A DNA stretch of 64,000 nucleotides, taken from the NCBI RefSeq assembly GCF_003353175.1, contig NZ_QHKS01000018.1, forward strand, positions 95,056-159,055, in the 5' to 3' direction. The translations under genes and the position numbers were made by a program. Below, piece after piece: positions 44,614 through 53,610 of this stretch. The DNA comes from Paraburkholderia lacunae (GTDB lineage: Bacteria; Pseudomonadota; Gammaproteobacteria; Burkholderiales; Burkholderiaceae). Below the pieces are notes generated by a model, which had not been told where the DNA came from, did no database searches, and saw nothing but the letters and a program-made list of their open reading frames with translations. Position 1 is the first letter of the stretch. Each line of letters opens with the position of its first letter.

Positions 44614-45557
44614 GCGGCGTTTTCAAACCGGATGACAAGACCCCGATGAATTCCGTCACTGCTCCTATCCGCCCGGCTGCGAAGCCGCGCTCGCGGCTCA
44701 GGTTGCCGGACTCGCGCAGCTTGCTCGCGGCCGGCCAATGGCTCGTCACGCTGCTGCTGTGCGCGTTTCTGATCGTGCCGGTCGTGATGTCGATCGTGGC
44801 CGGACTCACGGTCAACTACTTCAAGGGCGTAGCGAGCGGGCTCACGCTGCGCTGGCTGAGCGAAGTGTGGACGCAGTATCACGGCTCGGTGTTCCTGTCG
44901 CTCGAAGTGGCGGCGGCGACCTTGCTCGTTACACTCGTGACCGGCGTGCCCGCGGGCTACGTGCTGGCTCGCAGCAAAACGCGGCTGTCGCGCATCATCG
45001 AAGAGTTTCTGGTGCTGCCGATCGCGCTGCCCGGTCTCGCCTCCGCGCTCGCGCTGCTGGTCGTCTACGGCGGTTTTACGATGTTCCGCATGAGCGTCGC
45101 GTTCATCGTCGCGGGGCATGTGGTGTTCACGCTGCCCTTCATGGTCCGCGCGGTCGCGGCAGTGTGCGCAAGCAGCGATCTGCGCACGCTCGAAGAAGGT
45201 GCGGCGAGTCTCGGCGCGAGCTTCCTGCAGCGCTTCGTGACGATCGTGCTGCCGAATGCGCGGCCGGGCATCGTCGCCGGTGCGCTGGCGGTGCTGACGC
45301 TTTCCATCGGCGAATTCAACCTGACGTGGATGCTGCACACGCCCGACACCAAGACGCTGCCCGTCGGTCTCGCCGACACCTACGCGTCGCTGCGTATCGA
45401 AATCGGCAGCGCGTACACGATTCTGTTCTTCATCATGACGATGCCTTTGCTCGTCGCGATGCAATGGCTCGGCGTCGATGCGACCGGCCAGCGCAGCGCG
45501 GCGCAGCGACGCGGCAACGCCGCCCGTTCGAAGCCACTACCGACGTCCACGCTATGA
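44610..45557 (+). CDS. ABC transporter permease 2
   Basis: A 315-residue permease. The ATG at 44610 overlaps the stop of permease 1 (ATGA). After a charged cytoplasmic N-terminus of about 45 residues come six helices and the coupling motif LEEGAASLGASFLQRFVTIVLP. The pairing of two permease genes with one ATPase matches the PotBC/PhnUV-type architecture. Confidence 0.9.
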   Translation: MSGVFKPDDKTPMNSVTAPIRPAAKPRSRLRLPDSRSLLAAGQWLVTLLLCAFLIVPVVMSIVAGLTVNYFKGVASGLTLRWLSEVWTQYHGSVFLSLEVAAATLLVTLVTGVPAGYVLARSKTRLSRIIEEFLVLPIALPGLASALALLVVYGGFTMFRMSVAFIVAGHVVFTLPFMVRAVAAVCASSDLRTLEEGAASLGASFLQRFVTIVLPNARPGIVAGALAVLTLSIGEFNLTWMLHTPDTKTLPVGLADTYASLRIEIGSAYTILFFIMTMPLLVAMQWLGVDATGQRSAAQRRGNAARSKPLPTSTL

Positions 45558-46600
45558 AACTCGCCTCCGTTCCCATCACGCTCACACAATGCGCGAAAAC
45601 GTTTCGCGGCACCCGTGTGCTCGAACCGCTCGATCTGCAGATCGGCGCCGGTGAAACGCTGGTGCTGCTCGGCCCGTCCGGTTGCGGCAAGACCACCACG
45701 CTGCGCATGATCGCGGGCCTCGAAACACCCGACGCCGGCGGCCGGATCGCGTTCGGCGACGAGGACGTCACCGCGCTGCCGATCGAAAAACGCCAGGTCG
45801 GCATGGTGTTCCAGAGCTATGCGCTGTTTCCGAACCTGACCGTGCGCGGCAACATCGGTTACGGGCTGAAGATCAAACGCGTACCGGCTGAAACCGCGCG
45901 GCAACGCGTCGACGAATTGCTCGCGATGATGCGGCTCACCGCCCACGCCGACAAACCGATCGATCAGCTGTCCGGCGGCCAGCGGCAACGTGTTGCATTG
46001 GCGCGCGCGTTGGCCGTGCAGCCGCGCGTGCTGCTGCTCGACGAGCCGCTGACCGCCCTCGACGCCCGCCTGCGCGACACCTTGCGCAGCGAGATGAATA
46101 CGCTGCTGCGCGAACTCGGCATCACGACCGTCTACGTCACGCACGATCAGGCCGAAGCGATGGAACTGGGCGACCGGATCGTCGTGATGAGCGCGGGGCG
46201 CATCGAACAGATCGGCTCGCCGCGCGAGATCTACTATCGTCCCGCGAACCGGACGGTTGCGCAGTTCGTCGGCACGATCAACCGGCTGGCGGGCGAACAA
46301 CGCGACGGCATGCTGACCACCGCGGGCGGCGCCGTGCCTTTGCCCTCGAACCGCGCGCGCGCAAGTGCCGCGCAGGAATTCTTCTTCCGTCCCGAAGACG
46401 CCTATCTCGCCGACCCGGCGAGCGCCCAGTTGCGCGGCAGTATAGAAAGCACCGCGTTTCTAGGCGAGCGCACCCGGCTGACGATCGGCGGCGCCGCGCC
46501 GGACCCGTTGCTGGTCGACGTGGCTGGCCGCGTCGAACTGGCGCGCGGGACGCCGGTCGGCATTTCGATCGAGCGGGATGCGCTGATTGCGCTATCGTGA
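45554..46600 (+). CDS. ABC transporter ATP-binding protein (PotA/UgpC-like)
   Basis: A 348-residue importer ATPase. Walker A GPSGCGKTTT (about 38-47), Q-loop FQSYALFPNLTV, signature LSGGQRQRVALARAL, Walker B LLLDEPLTALD and the switch histidine in YVTHDQAEAMEL are intact. A C-terminal TOBE-like regulatory region follows (about 245-348). ATGA overlap with the upstream permease shows tight coupling. It energises uptake by the 42713-45557 components. Confidence 0.93.
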   Translation: MKLASVPITLTQCAKTFRGTRVLEPLDLQIGAGETLVLLGPSGCGKTTTLRMIAGLETPDAGGRIAFGDEDVTALPIEKRQVGMVFQSYALFPNLTVRGNIGYGLKIKRVPAETARQRVDELLAMMRLTAHADKPIDQLSGGQRQRVALARALAVQPRVLLLDEPLTALDARLRDTLRSEMNTLLRELGITTVYVTHDQAEAMELGDRIVVMSAGRIEQIGSPREIYYRPANRTVAQFVGTINRLAGEQRDGMLTTAGGAVPLPSNRARASAAQEFFFRPEDAYLADPASAQLRGSIESTAFLGERTRLTIGGAAPDPLLVDVAGRVELARGTPVGISIERDALIALS

Positions 46601-46642
46601 CAAAGCCGCGGCATTTTTTGCGCGCTAAAAAAGGACCTTCCC

Positions 46643-47470
46643 ATGCTGCTGGCTCAAATTAGCGACTTGCATATCAAACGGCCCGGCGCGCTGGCCTATC
46701 GGCGCGTCGACACCGGCGCCTACCTCGCGCGCTGCGTCGCCGCGCTCAATGCGCTGGATCCGCGTCCCGACGCGGTGATCATGACCGGCGACCTGGTCGA
46801 TCAAGGCAGCCCGGACCAGTACGAACACCTCAAGGCGCTGCTTGCACCGCTCGAGATCCCCTACTACCTGCTGGTCGGCAATCACGACGAGCGCACCGCG
46901 TTGCGCGCGGCGTTTCCGAATCGCACGGAATTGCAAGGCGGTGGTGAATTCGTGCACTACGCGATCGATGTCGGCCCGCTGCGCGTGATCGCGCTCGATT
47001 CGATGGTGCCGGGCCGAAGCGCGGGCAATCTGTGCGACGCGCGGCTCGCATGGCTCGCGGCGCAACTCGATGCGGCACAAGGCAAGCCGACGGTGGTCGC
47101 GTTGCATCATCCGCCGTTCGCGTGCGGGATCGGACATATGGATGACCTGCGGCTCGATCCGGCTGCGTCGGACAAGCTCGCTGCGTTAATCGCGCGTTAT
47201 CCGAACGTCGAGCGGGTGATCTGCGGGCACGTGCACCGGCCGATGTTCGTGCGCTTCGGCGGCACGATTGCGTCGGCGGTGCCGGCGCCCGCGCATCAGG
47301 TCGCGCTCGATCTGCGCGAAGAGGCGCCGTCCGCATTCGTGATGGAACCGCCCGCGTACGCGCTGCATCGCTACGATCCCGCAACCGGCATCGTCACGCA
47401 TCATGCGTATGTCGACGAGGCCGACGGGCCGTATCCGTTCTATGAGCCCGAAGGCGAGTTGATCGACTGA
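46643..47470 (+). CDS. Class III metallophosphodiesterase (CpdA/GpdQ-like)
   Basis: A 275-residue calcineurin-like phosphoesterase. Metal ligands are visible as DLHI (Asp8, His10), GDLVD (Asp50), GNHDE (Asn81, His82), HHPP and GHVHRP near residue 195. Related enzymes hydrolyse cAMP (CpdA) or glycerophosphodiesters (GpdQ). Being the last gene of an ABC importer operon (42-base gap), a role in cleaving an imported phosphodiester is more likely than cAMP turnover, but this is inference. An AAGGA Shine-Dalgarno precedes the ATG. Confidence 0.88.
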   Translation: MLLAQISDLHIKRPGALAYRRVDTGAYLARCVAALNALDPRPDAVIMTGDLVDQGSPDQYEHLKALLAPLEIPYYLLVGNHDERTALRAAFPNRTELQGGGEFVHYAIDVGPLRVIALDSMVPGRSAGNLCDARLAWLAAQLDAAQGKPTVVALHHPPFACGIGHMDDLRLDPAASDKLAALIARYPNVERVICGHVHRPMFVRFGGTIASAVPAPAHQVALDLREEAPSAFVMEPPAYALHRYDPATGIVTHHAYVDEADGPYPFYEPEGELID

Positions 47471-47507
47471 CGCTGTTGCCGGCTCGGTTGGCGGCTCAGT
47501 TGCGAGG

Positions 47508-48020
47508 TCAATGGGCCACGAAGGTTTCTTGCACACGCCGGGACAGCCTGAAATACGGTATCCCGAGCGTGGCCGCGACAAGCGCCTGGATGAAGCCGCC
47601 GAACGGCATCGCGATGTCGATAGCGATCGCCTGGCACATGTAGTCGCCAAGTAGATAGGCGCCGGTGCGCATGACGACGATCGCGACCAGCCAGGCCTGA
47701 ACCTGAACCGGGAAGCGCGCCGATTTGCGCCACGCGAGTAGCGAAAGCCAGCCCGCGCCCGCCACGATAAACGCGCCGATGATCACGTCGCAGCCGACCG
47801 CCACGATCACCGTCCGATACCAGCCGTGCGTACCGGGCCGCACGAACACCGCGAGCAACTCCCATTCGAGCATCAGCTTGAGCGGATCGCGCAGCGCGAT
47901 CGCGGTCGAGAGCACCCATGCGGCGAGGCAGAGCAAGGCTGGTAGAAGCCAGCCGCCGATCGCCCTCGGTTCGCGTTTCGTTGTTTTCGCTGCGTTCGTT
48001 GTTTTCTTGGCGATAGTCAT
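47508..48020 (-). CDS. DUF2569-family inner-membrane protein
   Basis: A 170-residue four-helix membrane protein. The family hallmarks are the early IGGWLLPALLCLAAW segment and the ending GIPYFRLSRRVQETF. The Lys/Thr-rich N-terminus is cytoplasmic. The ATG at 48020 and a GTG at 48032 are both possible starts; neither has a clear Shine-Dalgarno. It converges with the phosphodiesterase gene and its function is unknown. Confidence 0.8.
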   Translation of the reverse strand: MTIAKKTTNAAKTTKREPRAIGGWLLPALLCLAAWVLSTAIALRDPLKLMLEWELLAVFVRPGTHGWYRTVIVAVGCDVIIGAFIVAGAGWLSLLAWRKSARFPVQVQAWLVAIVVMRTGAYLLGDYMCQAIAIDIAMPFGGFIQALVAATLGIPYFRLSRRVQETFVAH

Positions 48021-48246
48021 GAAGTCGGTCACGTGATCAGTGCTTTAGCGCGTGACGATTCTACGAACGGCAAGCGAACGGCCATCTCATTTTGTCCGTG
48101 GACAAGTCCGCGCCGCCGGCGCGTTGCTTGCACCCCGCTTGCACCGCGTAAGCGCCCTGCGCGACCGTCAGCACGATCCGCCCTGCTCCGGTATGATCGG
48201 CACGCTTGAGGACCGCGCATGGGCCGGTCCCTCGACGGCTCTTCTC

Positions 48247-49452
48247 ATGTCCACTTCCGACACCTCTTCTGCCGCATCCGCCGACCAGTCGTTGCGCGGG
48301 TTATTGCTTCTGCTCGCGACGATCGCCGGCGTGGCGGTGGCGAATATCTACTACAACCAGCCGCTGCTCGATAACCTCCGGCAGTCGTTTCCGGGCAGCG
48401 CGTCGTGGGTTGGCGCGGTGCCTGCCGTGACACAGCTCGGCTACGCGGCCGGAATGCTGTTGCTCGCGCCGCTCGGCGACCGCTTCGATCGGCGCCTGTT
48501 GATCCTGTTGCAGATCGCGGCCATGTGCGTCGCGCTGGTGGCGGCCGCCGCGGCGCCGACGCTGCCGGTGCTGATCGCGGCGAGCCTCGCGATCGGCGTG
48601 CTCGCCACCATCGCACAGCAGGCCGTGCCGTTCGCGGCCGAGCTGGCGCCGCCGGCGCAACGCGGGCATGCGGTCGGCACGGTGATGAGCGGCCTGTTGC
48701 TCGGGATATTGCTGGCCCGGACCGCGGCGGGTCTCGTCGCCGAGTATTTCGGCTGGCGCGCGGTATTCGTCGCTTCCGTCGCCGCGCTGATCGTGCTGGC
48801 GATGGTGGTCATCCTGCGCCTGCCGAAGAGCAAACCGACGTCGACTCTCGCGTACGGCAAGCTGCTCGTCTCGATGTGGCATCTCGTGGTCGAGCATCGG
48901 GCATTGCGCGAAGCGTCGCTGACGGGCGCGGCGATGTTCGCGGCGTTCAGTATTTTCTGGTCGGTGCTGGCGTTGCTGCTGGCGGGCGCGCCGTTTCATC
49001 TTGGGCCGCAGGCGGCGGGACTATTCGGGATAGTCGGCGCTGCCGGGGCGATGGCCGCGCCGCTGGCCGGCAAGTTTTCCGACCGACGCGGGCCGCGCGC
49101 GATTATCACGCTGTCGATCGTGCTGGTGGCGCTTTCGTTTGTCGTATTTGCCTTGTCGGCGAAGAGCATGGTGGGGCTCGTGATTGGCGTGATCGTCCTC
49201 GATGTCGGTGTGCAGGCGGCGCAGATTTCCAACCAATCCAGAATTTACGCGCTCAAGCCCGACGCGCGCAGCCGGGTGAATACGGTTTATATGGTCGCCT
49301 ATTTTATTGGCGGAGCCCTGGGGTCGGGGGTCGGCGCTTTTGTCTGGCCGGCGTTTGGATGGATCGGAGTGAGTGTTGCCGGACTGGGGTTTGCCGCGCT
49401 GGCTGCATGGAATCATTTGCGGCTTGCGGCCGGGCGTGAGGCTTTGAGTTGA
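48247..49452 (+). CDS. MFS transporter, 12-helix
   Basis: A 401-residue major facilitator. It opens NIYYNQPLLDNLRQSF and has the motif-A loop GDRFDRRLLI between helices 2 and 3 and a half-repeat GKFSDRRGPRAIITL in the second bundle. This subgroup is commonly annotated as drug or small-molecule exporters. The ATG at 48247 gives a short cytoplasmic N-terminus; an ATG at 48193 would add 18 residues. It stands alone, divergent from the DUF2569 gene, with no linked regulator. Confidence 0.88.
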   Translation: MSTSDTSSAASADQSLRGLLLLLATIAGVAVANIYYNQPLLDNLRQSFPGSASWVGAVPAVTQLGYAAGMLLLAPLGDRFDRRLLILLQIAAMCVALVAAAAAPTLPVLIAASLAIGVLATIAQQAVPFAAELAPPAQRGHAVGTVMSGLLLGILLARTAAGLVAEYFGWRAVFVASVAALIVLAMVVILRLPKSKPTSTLAYGKLLVSMWHLVVEHRALREASLTGAAMFAAFSIFWSVLALLLAGAPFHLGPQAAGLFGIVGAAGAMAAPLAGKFSDRRGPRAIITLSIVLVALSFVVFALSAKSMVGLVIGVIVLDVGVQAAQISNQSRIYALKPDARSRVNTVYMVAYFIGGALGSGVGAFVWPAFGWIGVSVAGLGFAALAAWNHLRLAAGREALS

Positions 49453-49594
49453 GGTGCAACGGCGAGGCGCCGCAAGCTCGAGCTGATCGTGATCGGCGGC
49501 GCCAGAGTCGCGACCGAGCTAGATGCTAAACGCACGATCCGCGAAGCCGCGCAAGCGGCAGCGGCGCTTCAGACGCGGCGCGCCGCCGCTCGCC

Positions 49595-50545
49595 TCACGC
49601 TAGCCCCTTCTTCCGGCGATCGAACCAGAAGGACAGGCCCACGCTCGCCAGAATCACGATGGTCGCGATCACGGTGGAATGCGTGACCGGCTCGCCGAGC
49701 AGCAGCGCGCCGAGCGCCACCGCGACCACCGGATTCACATACATGCAGCTGCTGGCGATCATCGGACTCGTATGGCGAATCAGAAAACCATAGGCGACAT
49801 ACGCGGCCATCGTCCCGATCAGCATCAGGTAGATGAACGCCAGCACCGGCAGAAAATGCACCTCGAGCATCCGTTCGCCCGATGCCAACGCGACCATCGT
49901 CGACATCGCGCCGCCAAGGCCGATCTGCAACGACGTCGATAGAAACAGATCCGACGGCAGCTTCAGACGTCCGGCCAGATGCGCGCCGCCGGCCCAGAAG
50001 AGCGCGCCGCACAGAATCGCGAGGCTGCCGCCCGCCGAGCCCGGCGAGTTGTCGCCGTGACTCAGGATCGCGATCCCGAAGAGCCCGAGGCCGACCGCGA
50101 ACCACTCGCCTCGCGCGATCTGCCGCCCCGCCACCGCCGCGATCACCGTCGCGAACAACGGCACGGTCGCGACCATCACCGCCGCCGTGCCGGTGCCGAC
50201 GGTACGCATCCCGAAAGCCAGCATGCCGCTCGACAGACCAACCAGCATCGTGCCGACCAGGCCTGCATTGCGGATTTCGGCGAAGCTCGGCCAGACCTGT
50301 GCGCGGCGCGCCGCAAACACGAACAGCCCGATGCCGGCAAACAGGTTGCGCAAACCGGAGAGCAACAAGGGCGGAAACGAACCGAGCGCCACGTGCACCG
50401 CGAGATAAGTCGAGCCCCACACGAGATAGACGACGGCGAGCGCAAGCGCGATCCGTCCGTTGTGGGACCGCGGCAAACGGATCGGGAAACCACGCGGAAA
50501 GCGTAGGGAAATACGCGAAAAGAGGCTAGGAAATTGCAGCGACAT
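49595..50545 (-). CDS. EamA/DMT-family transporter 1
   Basis: A 316-residue, ten-helix drug/metabolite exporter with two EamA repeats. The first begins ALAVVYLVWGSTYLAVHVAL (about 35-54) and the second contains ALFWAGGAHLAGRL and ends CMYVNPVVAVALGALLLGEP. The ATG at 50545 is taken as start; a longer frame to 50746 adds non-family sequence. Members export amino acids or related metabolites; the substrate here is unknown. Confidence 0.88.
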   Translation of the reverse strand: MSLQFPSLFSRISLRFPRGFPIRLPRSHNGRIALALAVVYLVWGSTYLAVHVALGSFPPLLLSGLRNLFAGIGLFVFAARRAQVWPSFAEIRNAGLVGTMLVGLSSGMLAFGMRTVGTGTAAVMVATVPLFATVIAAVAGRQIARGEWFAVGLGLFGIAILSHGDNSPGSAGGSLAILCGALFWAGGAHLAGRLKLPSDLFLSTSLQIGLGGAMSTMVALASGERMLEVHFLPVLAFIYLMLIGTMAAYVAYGFLIRHTSPMIASSCMYVNPVVAVALGALLLGEPVTHSTVIATIVILASVGLSFWFDRRKKGLA

Positions 50546-50827
50546 GCGTTCAGCCCGCCAATACCGTTCGAGGCGCCGCGCCCCCGCTGAAGACCCAGTG
50601 ACGGGATGGCGGGCACCGCATCGGCGATGCGGTCTGACGGGCGAGGCTGGCGGACATGTCGGTGGAACGGAAGGACGATTACTGGCCAATGGGGCCATAA
50701 CGCCGCGGCCATCGAGAAGGATCGGTCCACGGCTGACACGCGCCAAACGTCAGGCGCGAGCCCGCATTATGCAGTAAGCGCACACCGTGCCGCTCGAAAG
50801 AATCGTAACTTTTTGGTGTACTTGCAA
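50546..50827. other. Intergenic upstream of EamA transporter
   Basis: About 280 bases of GC-rich sequence with no gene recognised. It must contain the promoter for the minus-strand EamA gene. Confidence 0.4.
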
Positions 50828-50854
50828 CAAAAAAGCCGGGGACTTCTCCCCGGC
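50828..50854 (-). terminator. Intrinsic terminator of the MXKDX gene
   Basis: GCCGGGG (50835-50841) pairs with CCCCGGC (50848-50854). Read on the minus strand, the stem is followed by TTTTTTG, about 70 bases beyond the stop of the small secreted-protein gene at 50926. Confidence 0.75.
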
Positions 50855-50925
50855 TTCAGGTCACGCGCTACCTGCCATGCGCGACGTGTCGCGCTCGATC
50901 TATGCGGCCGGCATCGCGCAATACG

Positions 50926-51159
50926 TCAGTTGCCCATGGCGCCCGACGCTTCGTGCTTCATGCCCATCTCGCCACTGCCTTTTTTCATCTTGTCGTGCTT
51001 CATCGCGCCCTTCTTCATGTGGTCCTTGGACATGGTGTCTTTGGACATCGAATCCTTCGACATCGCGTCGTTGGACATGGCGCCGCTTGCCTGCGCGAAC
51101 GCGGTGCCGCCGCTGGTCAGGAAGGCGACTGCGATTGCTGCGATTGCGACTTTTTTCAT
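50926..51159 (-). CDS. Pentapeptide MXKDX repeat secreted protein
   Basis: A 77-residue secreted protein. A signal peptide (MKKVAIAAIAVAFLTSGGTA, cut near AFA) is followed by repeated five-residue units of the form Met-Ser-Lys-Asp-x (AMSND, AMSKD, SMSKD, TMSKD, HMKKG). The Met/Lys/Asp-rich chain suggests metal (copper or similar) binding or methionine-based oxidant scavenging. It sits upstream in position and strand with a YedY-like molybdoenzyme that could repair methionine sulfoxides, which would fit, but this is inference. Start chosen at the signal peptide behind a GGAG region. Confidence 0.88.
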   Translation of the reverse strand: MKKVAIAAIAVAFLTSGGTAFAQASGAMSNDAMSKDSMSKDTMSKDHMKKGAMKHDKMKKGSGEMGMKHEASGAMGN

Positions 51160-51267
51160 GGGATGACTCCGTGGTGTTGTGGATGAATCTGAACCGGCTT
51201 GAGCCGGCCTGTTGCCGAAGCTTCTGCCGCTCGAGGTCACGCATTGCGCATGCCTGACCTGCGCGCG

Positions 51268-52035
51268 TCAGGAGCCTCCGAACCAGTTGTAGCCCTGGTC
51301 GACCCAATAGCCGCCGGGATAGGTGTTGGTGACGAACATCTCGACGATGTGCTTCGGATTCTTGTAGCCGAGCTTGGTCGGCATGCGCAGCTTCATCGGA
51401 AATCCGTATTTCGCGGGTAGACGCTCGCCGTCGTAGGAGAACGTGAGCAGCGTTTGCGGATGCAGCGCGGTCGGCATGTCGATGCTTTCGTAGTAGTCGT
51501 CCGCGCATTTGAAGCCGACGTACTTCGCGCTGGTGTCCGCGCCGATGCGCCGCAGAAAGTCGGCGAACGGCGTGCCGCCCCAGCGGCCGATCGCGCTCCA
51601 GCCTTCCACGCAGATATGCCGCGTGATCTGCTCGGCGTGCGGCAACGCGTACAACTCGGGCAAGGTCCAGACGCGCTGGCCGGTCACGAGGCCGCTCACC
51701 TTGAGCTTGTAGTCGGACGCATCGACCTCGGGCACTTCGTCGATGCCGTAGTACGCGTTGAACGGGAACGGCCGCGTAATCTGCGCCTCCGTGTAGGTCG
51801 GCGCGAGCTGCTTCGGATCGAACAGCGCGGCTTGCGCGCGGTCGTTCAGGCGCGACACCATCATCAGGAATTTGTTGACCGACTCGTCGTCGGTCAGCGA
51901 GCAGCCGGTCAGCATCGACAGACCGCCGAGCGTCAGAAGCCGTTTGCCGAACAGCCGGCGCGACGGCATCGCGAGTTCGCGTCGTGCGTCGATCAGGATC
52001 GATTCGCGGTCGAGTTTTTTGGCAGGTTGATTCAT
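51268..52035 (-). CDS. YedY/MsrP-like molybdopterin oxidoreductase
   Basis: A 255-residue periplasmic sulfite-oxidase-fold enzyme. The N-terminus has a Tat motif (SRRLFGKRLLTL) followed by a lipobox-like LTGC (Cys45), so it is probably exported folded with its cofactor. The Mo-coordinating cysteine is Cys142 in HICVEGWS; YGFPMKLRMPTKLGYKNPK is the conserved C-terminal cofactor region. MsrP-type enzymes reduce protein methionine sulfoxide using electrons from a membrane haem protein; a cytochrome b gene is the neighbour (52059, 23-base gap, upstream in transcription). Confidence 0.88.
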   Translation of the reverse strand: MNQPAKKLDRESILIDARRELAMPSRRLFGKRLLTLGGLSMLTGCSLTDDESVNKFLMMVSRLNDRAQAALFDPKQLAPTYTEAQITRPFPFNAYYGIDEVPEVDASDYKLKVSGLVTGQRVWTLPELYALPHAEQITRHICVEGWSAIGRWGGTPFADFLRRIGADTSAKYVGFKCADDYYESIDMPTALHPQTLLTFSYDGERLPAKYGFPMKLRMPTKLGYKNPKHIVEMFVTNTYPGGYWVDQGYNWFGGS

Positions 52036-52058
52036 GATTCGATGTCCTTAAGCTTGGC

Positions 52059-52697
52059 TCACCGTCCGCGCAGCATCGCGAGAAGCGAGCGCGGCACGAG
52101 CGCCACCATCGCCAGATGAACGACGATGAAGGCCGCCATCAGCGACATTGCGCAGAAGTGCACGATGCGTGCGTTGTCGTAGCCGCCCATCAACTCGCGC
52201 AGCAGCGGGAATTGCACCGATTTCCAGATCGCGAGGCCCGACAGCACCAGCACGATCAGATCGCAGACCACGAACAGGTAAGCGAATTTCTGCACCGCGT
52301 TGTAGACGCGCAGGTCCGCGTGCGAGAGCTTGCCGGTGAGCGCCGCGACGAAGTCGCGCAGCACGGCGCGCGGCGAGAGCGGCAGGAATTTGCGCACGAA
52401 GCGTCCGCTGAGCAGATTCAGCGCGAGATACACGAGGCCGTTGAAGACCAGCAGCCACATCGCCGCGAAGTGCCATTGCAGCGCTCCGCCAAGCCAGCCG
52501 CCGAGGGTGATCGCGGGCGGAAAGGTGAAACCCGGAAAGACCGGCGAGGCGTCGTAGATGCGCCAGCCTGACAGCATCATCACGATGGCCGCCAGGGCGT
52601 TGAGCCAATGCGTGACGCGCACCCACACTGGATGAATCGTGCTGCTGAGCGGTGCCGCGGGCGGCGCGGTTTTGCTTAGCGTGTGAGGAGTAGCCAT
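52059..52697 (-). CDS. Cytochrome b561-type membrane haem protein
   Basis: A 212-residue four-helix membrane protein. Histidines in VRVTHWLNALA (helix 1), ALQWHFAAMW (helix 2), IVHFCAM and FIVVHLAMV (helices 3-4) are placed to bind two b haems. It is the likely electron donor to the molybdoenzyme encoded next in the same operon. The ATG at 52697 follows a GGGAGA Shine-Dalgarno; the longer frame extends across the upstream gene and is rejected. Confidence 0.87.
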   Translation of the reverse strand: MATPHTLSKTAPPAAPLSSTIHPVWVRVTHWLNALAAIVMMLSGWRIYDASPVFPGFTFPPAITLGGWLGGALQWHFAAMWLLVFNGLVYLALNLLSGRFVRKFLPLSPRAVLRDFVAALTGKLSHADLRVYNAVQKFAYLFVVCDLIVLVLSGLAIWKSVQFPLLRELMGGYDNARIVHFCAMSLMAAFIVVHLAMVALVPRSLLAMLRGR

Positions 52698-52736
52698 GAG
52701 AATCTCCCGTGAATAGTGGCGCGGCGAGCGCGGCGC

Positions 52737-52775
52737 GATTGGCCCGCGCGACTGGCCCGCGCAGCTGGCCCGATC
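52737..52775. repeat. Three tandem 13-bp repeats
   Basis: GATTGGCCCGCGC, GACTGGCCCGCGC and AGCTGGCCCGATC follow one another without gaps between the cytochrome b gene and the stop of the DUF1223 gene. Likely a simple slippage repeat; no hairpin or function is evident. Confidence 0.5.
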
Positions 52776-53610
52776 AATGGCAGGCGGCCAGTTCGGCCAC
52801 TTGCAGTACGTCGCCGGTCGCGGCGTTCTCGACGAAGGCGACGACGCCGAAGCTGTCGGCCGATGTGGCGGCATTGACATCGGCGTCGTCGATGCGGATG
52901 CCGCGATGGATTTGCGCGTTGCCGGCAATCAGCGGCACGGGGCCGATCCATTGCCGCACCACTCTTTCGTGATGCAGGGTTGCGCCGCTGTTTTCACCGG
53001 CGTGCACTTGCGAGGTCAGCGCGTTTTGATAGACCGCGACATAAGCGTTTAGCGTGTTGGCCGAAGCGGGGGTTCTGGCGGCGAATTGCGCGTCGACATC
53101 GAATGCGCCCTTCGCTTGTGGCTTCAGTTCCACGGCGACGTTGGCTTGTGCCGGCTCGGCTACGAGTTTGCCGACGCGGCTCGCGAAGCTGTCGCGCTGC
53201 GACCAGCTGCGCAGTTCGCGGCCTGATATGAAGATTTCAGGCGTGTAGATTGTGTGGCCGCCGGCCAGGTCGGTGAGGGTTTGCTGACGTTCGGTGAAGC
53301 GATGCTGCGAGAAGCGGTCGGTCCAGCCCAGGCTGTTCCAATAGTCGACGTGGAGTGCCAACGGCACGACGCTTTGGGTGGCGCCGCTGTTTTTCCATTG
53401 ACTCAGCCAGCTGTCGGCTGGAGGGCAGCTGCTGCAGCCTTCGCTGCTGTAGAGCTCCACTAGCGCTACGCGGTGAGATGGGCTGTGGGACGTGCACATG
53501 GCGGTGGCCGCTGTTGCCAGGCCGCAGTTGGCCAGCGCGGCCAATGCGATGGTGAGCGCGATTACTCGCGTAAAGGGCCGGTTGGCTCGGCGGGTCAGTG
53601 CGGTTTGCAT
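52774..53610 (-). CDS. DUF1223 thioredoxin-like secreted protein
   Basis: A 278-residue protein with a signal peptide (to about ATA) and the DUF1223 redox signature VELYSSEGCSSCPPADSW (CSSC motif), then LHVDYWNSLGWTDRF. The family is thioredoxin-like and periplasmic; its partner is unknown. The start at 53610 follows GGAGCACGCC. It heads the row DUF1223 - cytochrome b - molybdoenzyme - MXKDX, all on the minus strand, suggesting a periplasmic thiol/methionine redox cluster. Confidence 0.87.
   Translation of the reverse strand: MQTALTRRANRPFTRVIALTIALAALANCGLATAATAMCTSHSPSHRVALVELYSSEGCSSCPPADSWLSQWKNSGATQSVVPLALHVDYWNSLGWTDRFSQHRFTERQQTLTDLAGGHTIYTPEIFISGRELRSWSQRDSFASRVGKLVAEPAQANVAVELKPQAKGAFDVDAQFAARTPASANTLNAYVAVYQNALTSQVHAGENSGATLHHERVVRQWIGPVPLIAGNAQIHRGIRIDDADVNAATSADSFGVVAFVENAATGDVLQVAELAACH

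Noticed and set aside
48039..48055. GCTTTAGCGCG similarity to the thiC-leader repeat
   Set aside because: Only 11 bases shared, without the outer arms, so likely chance.
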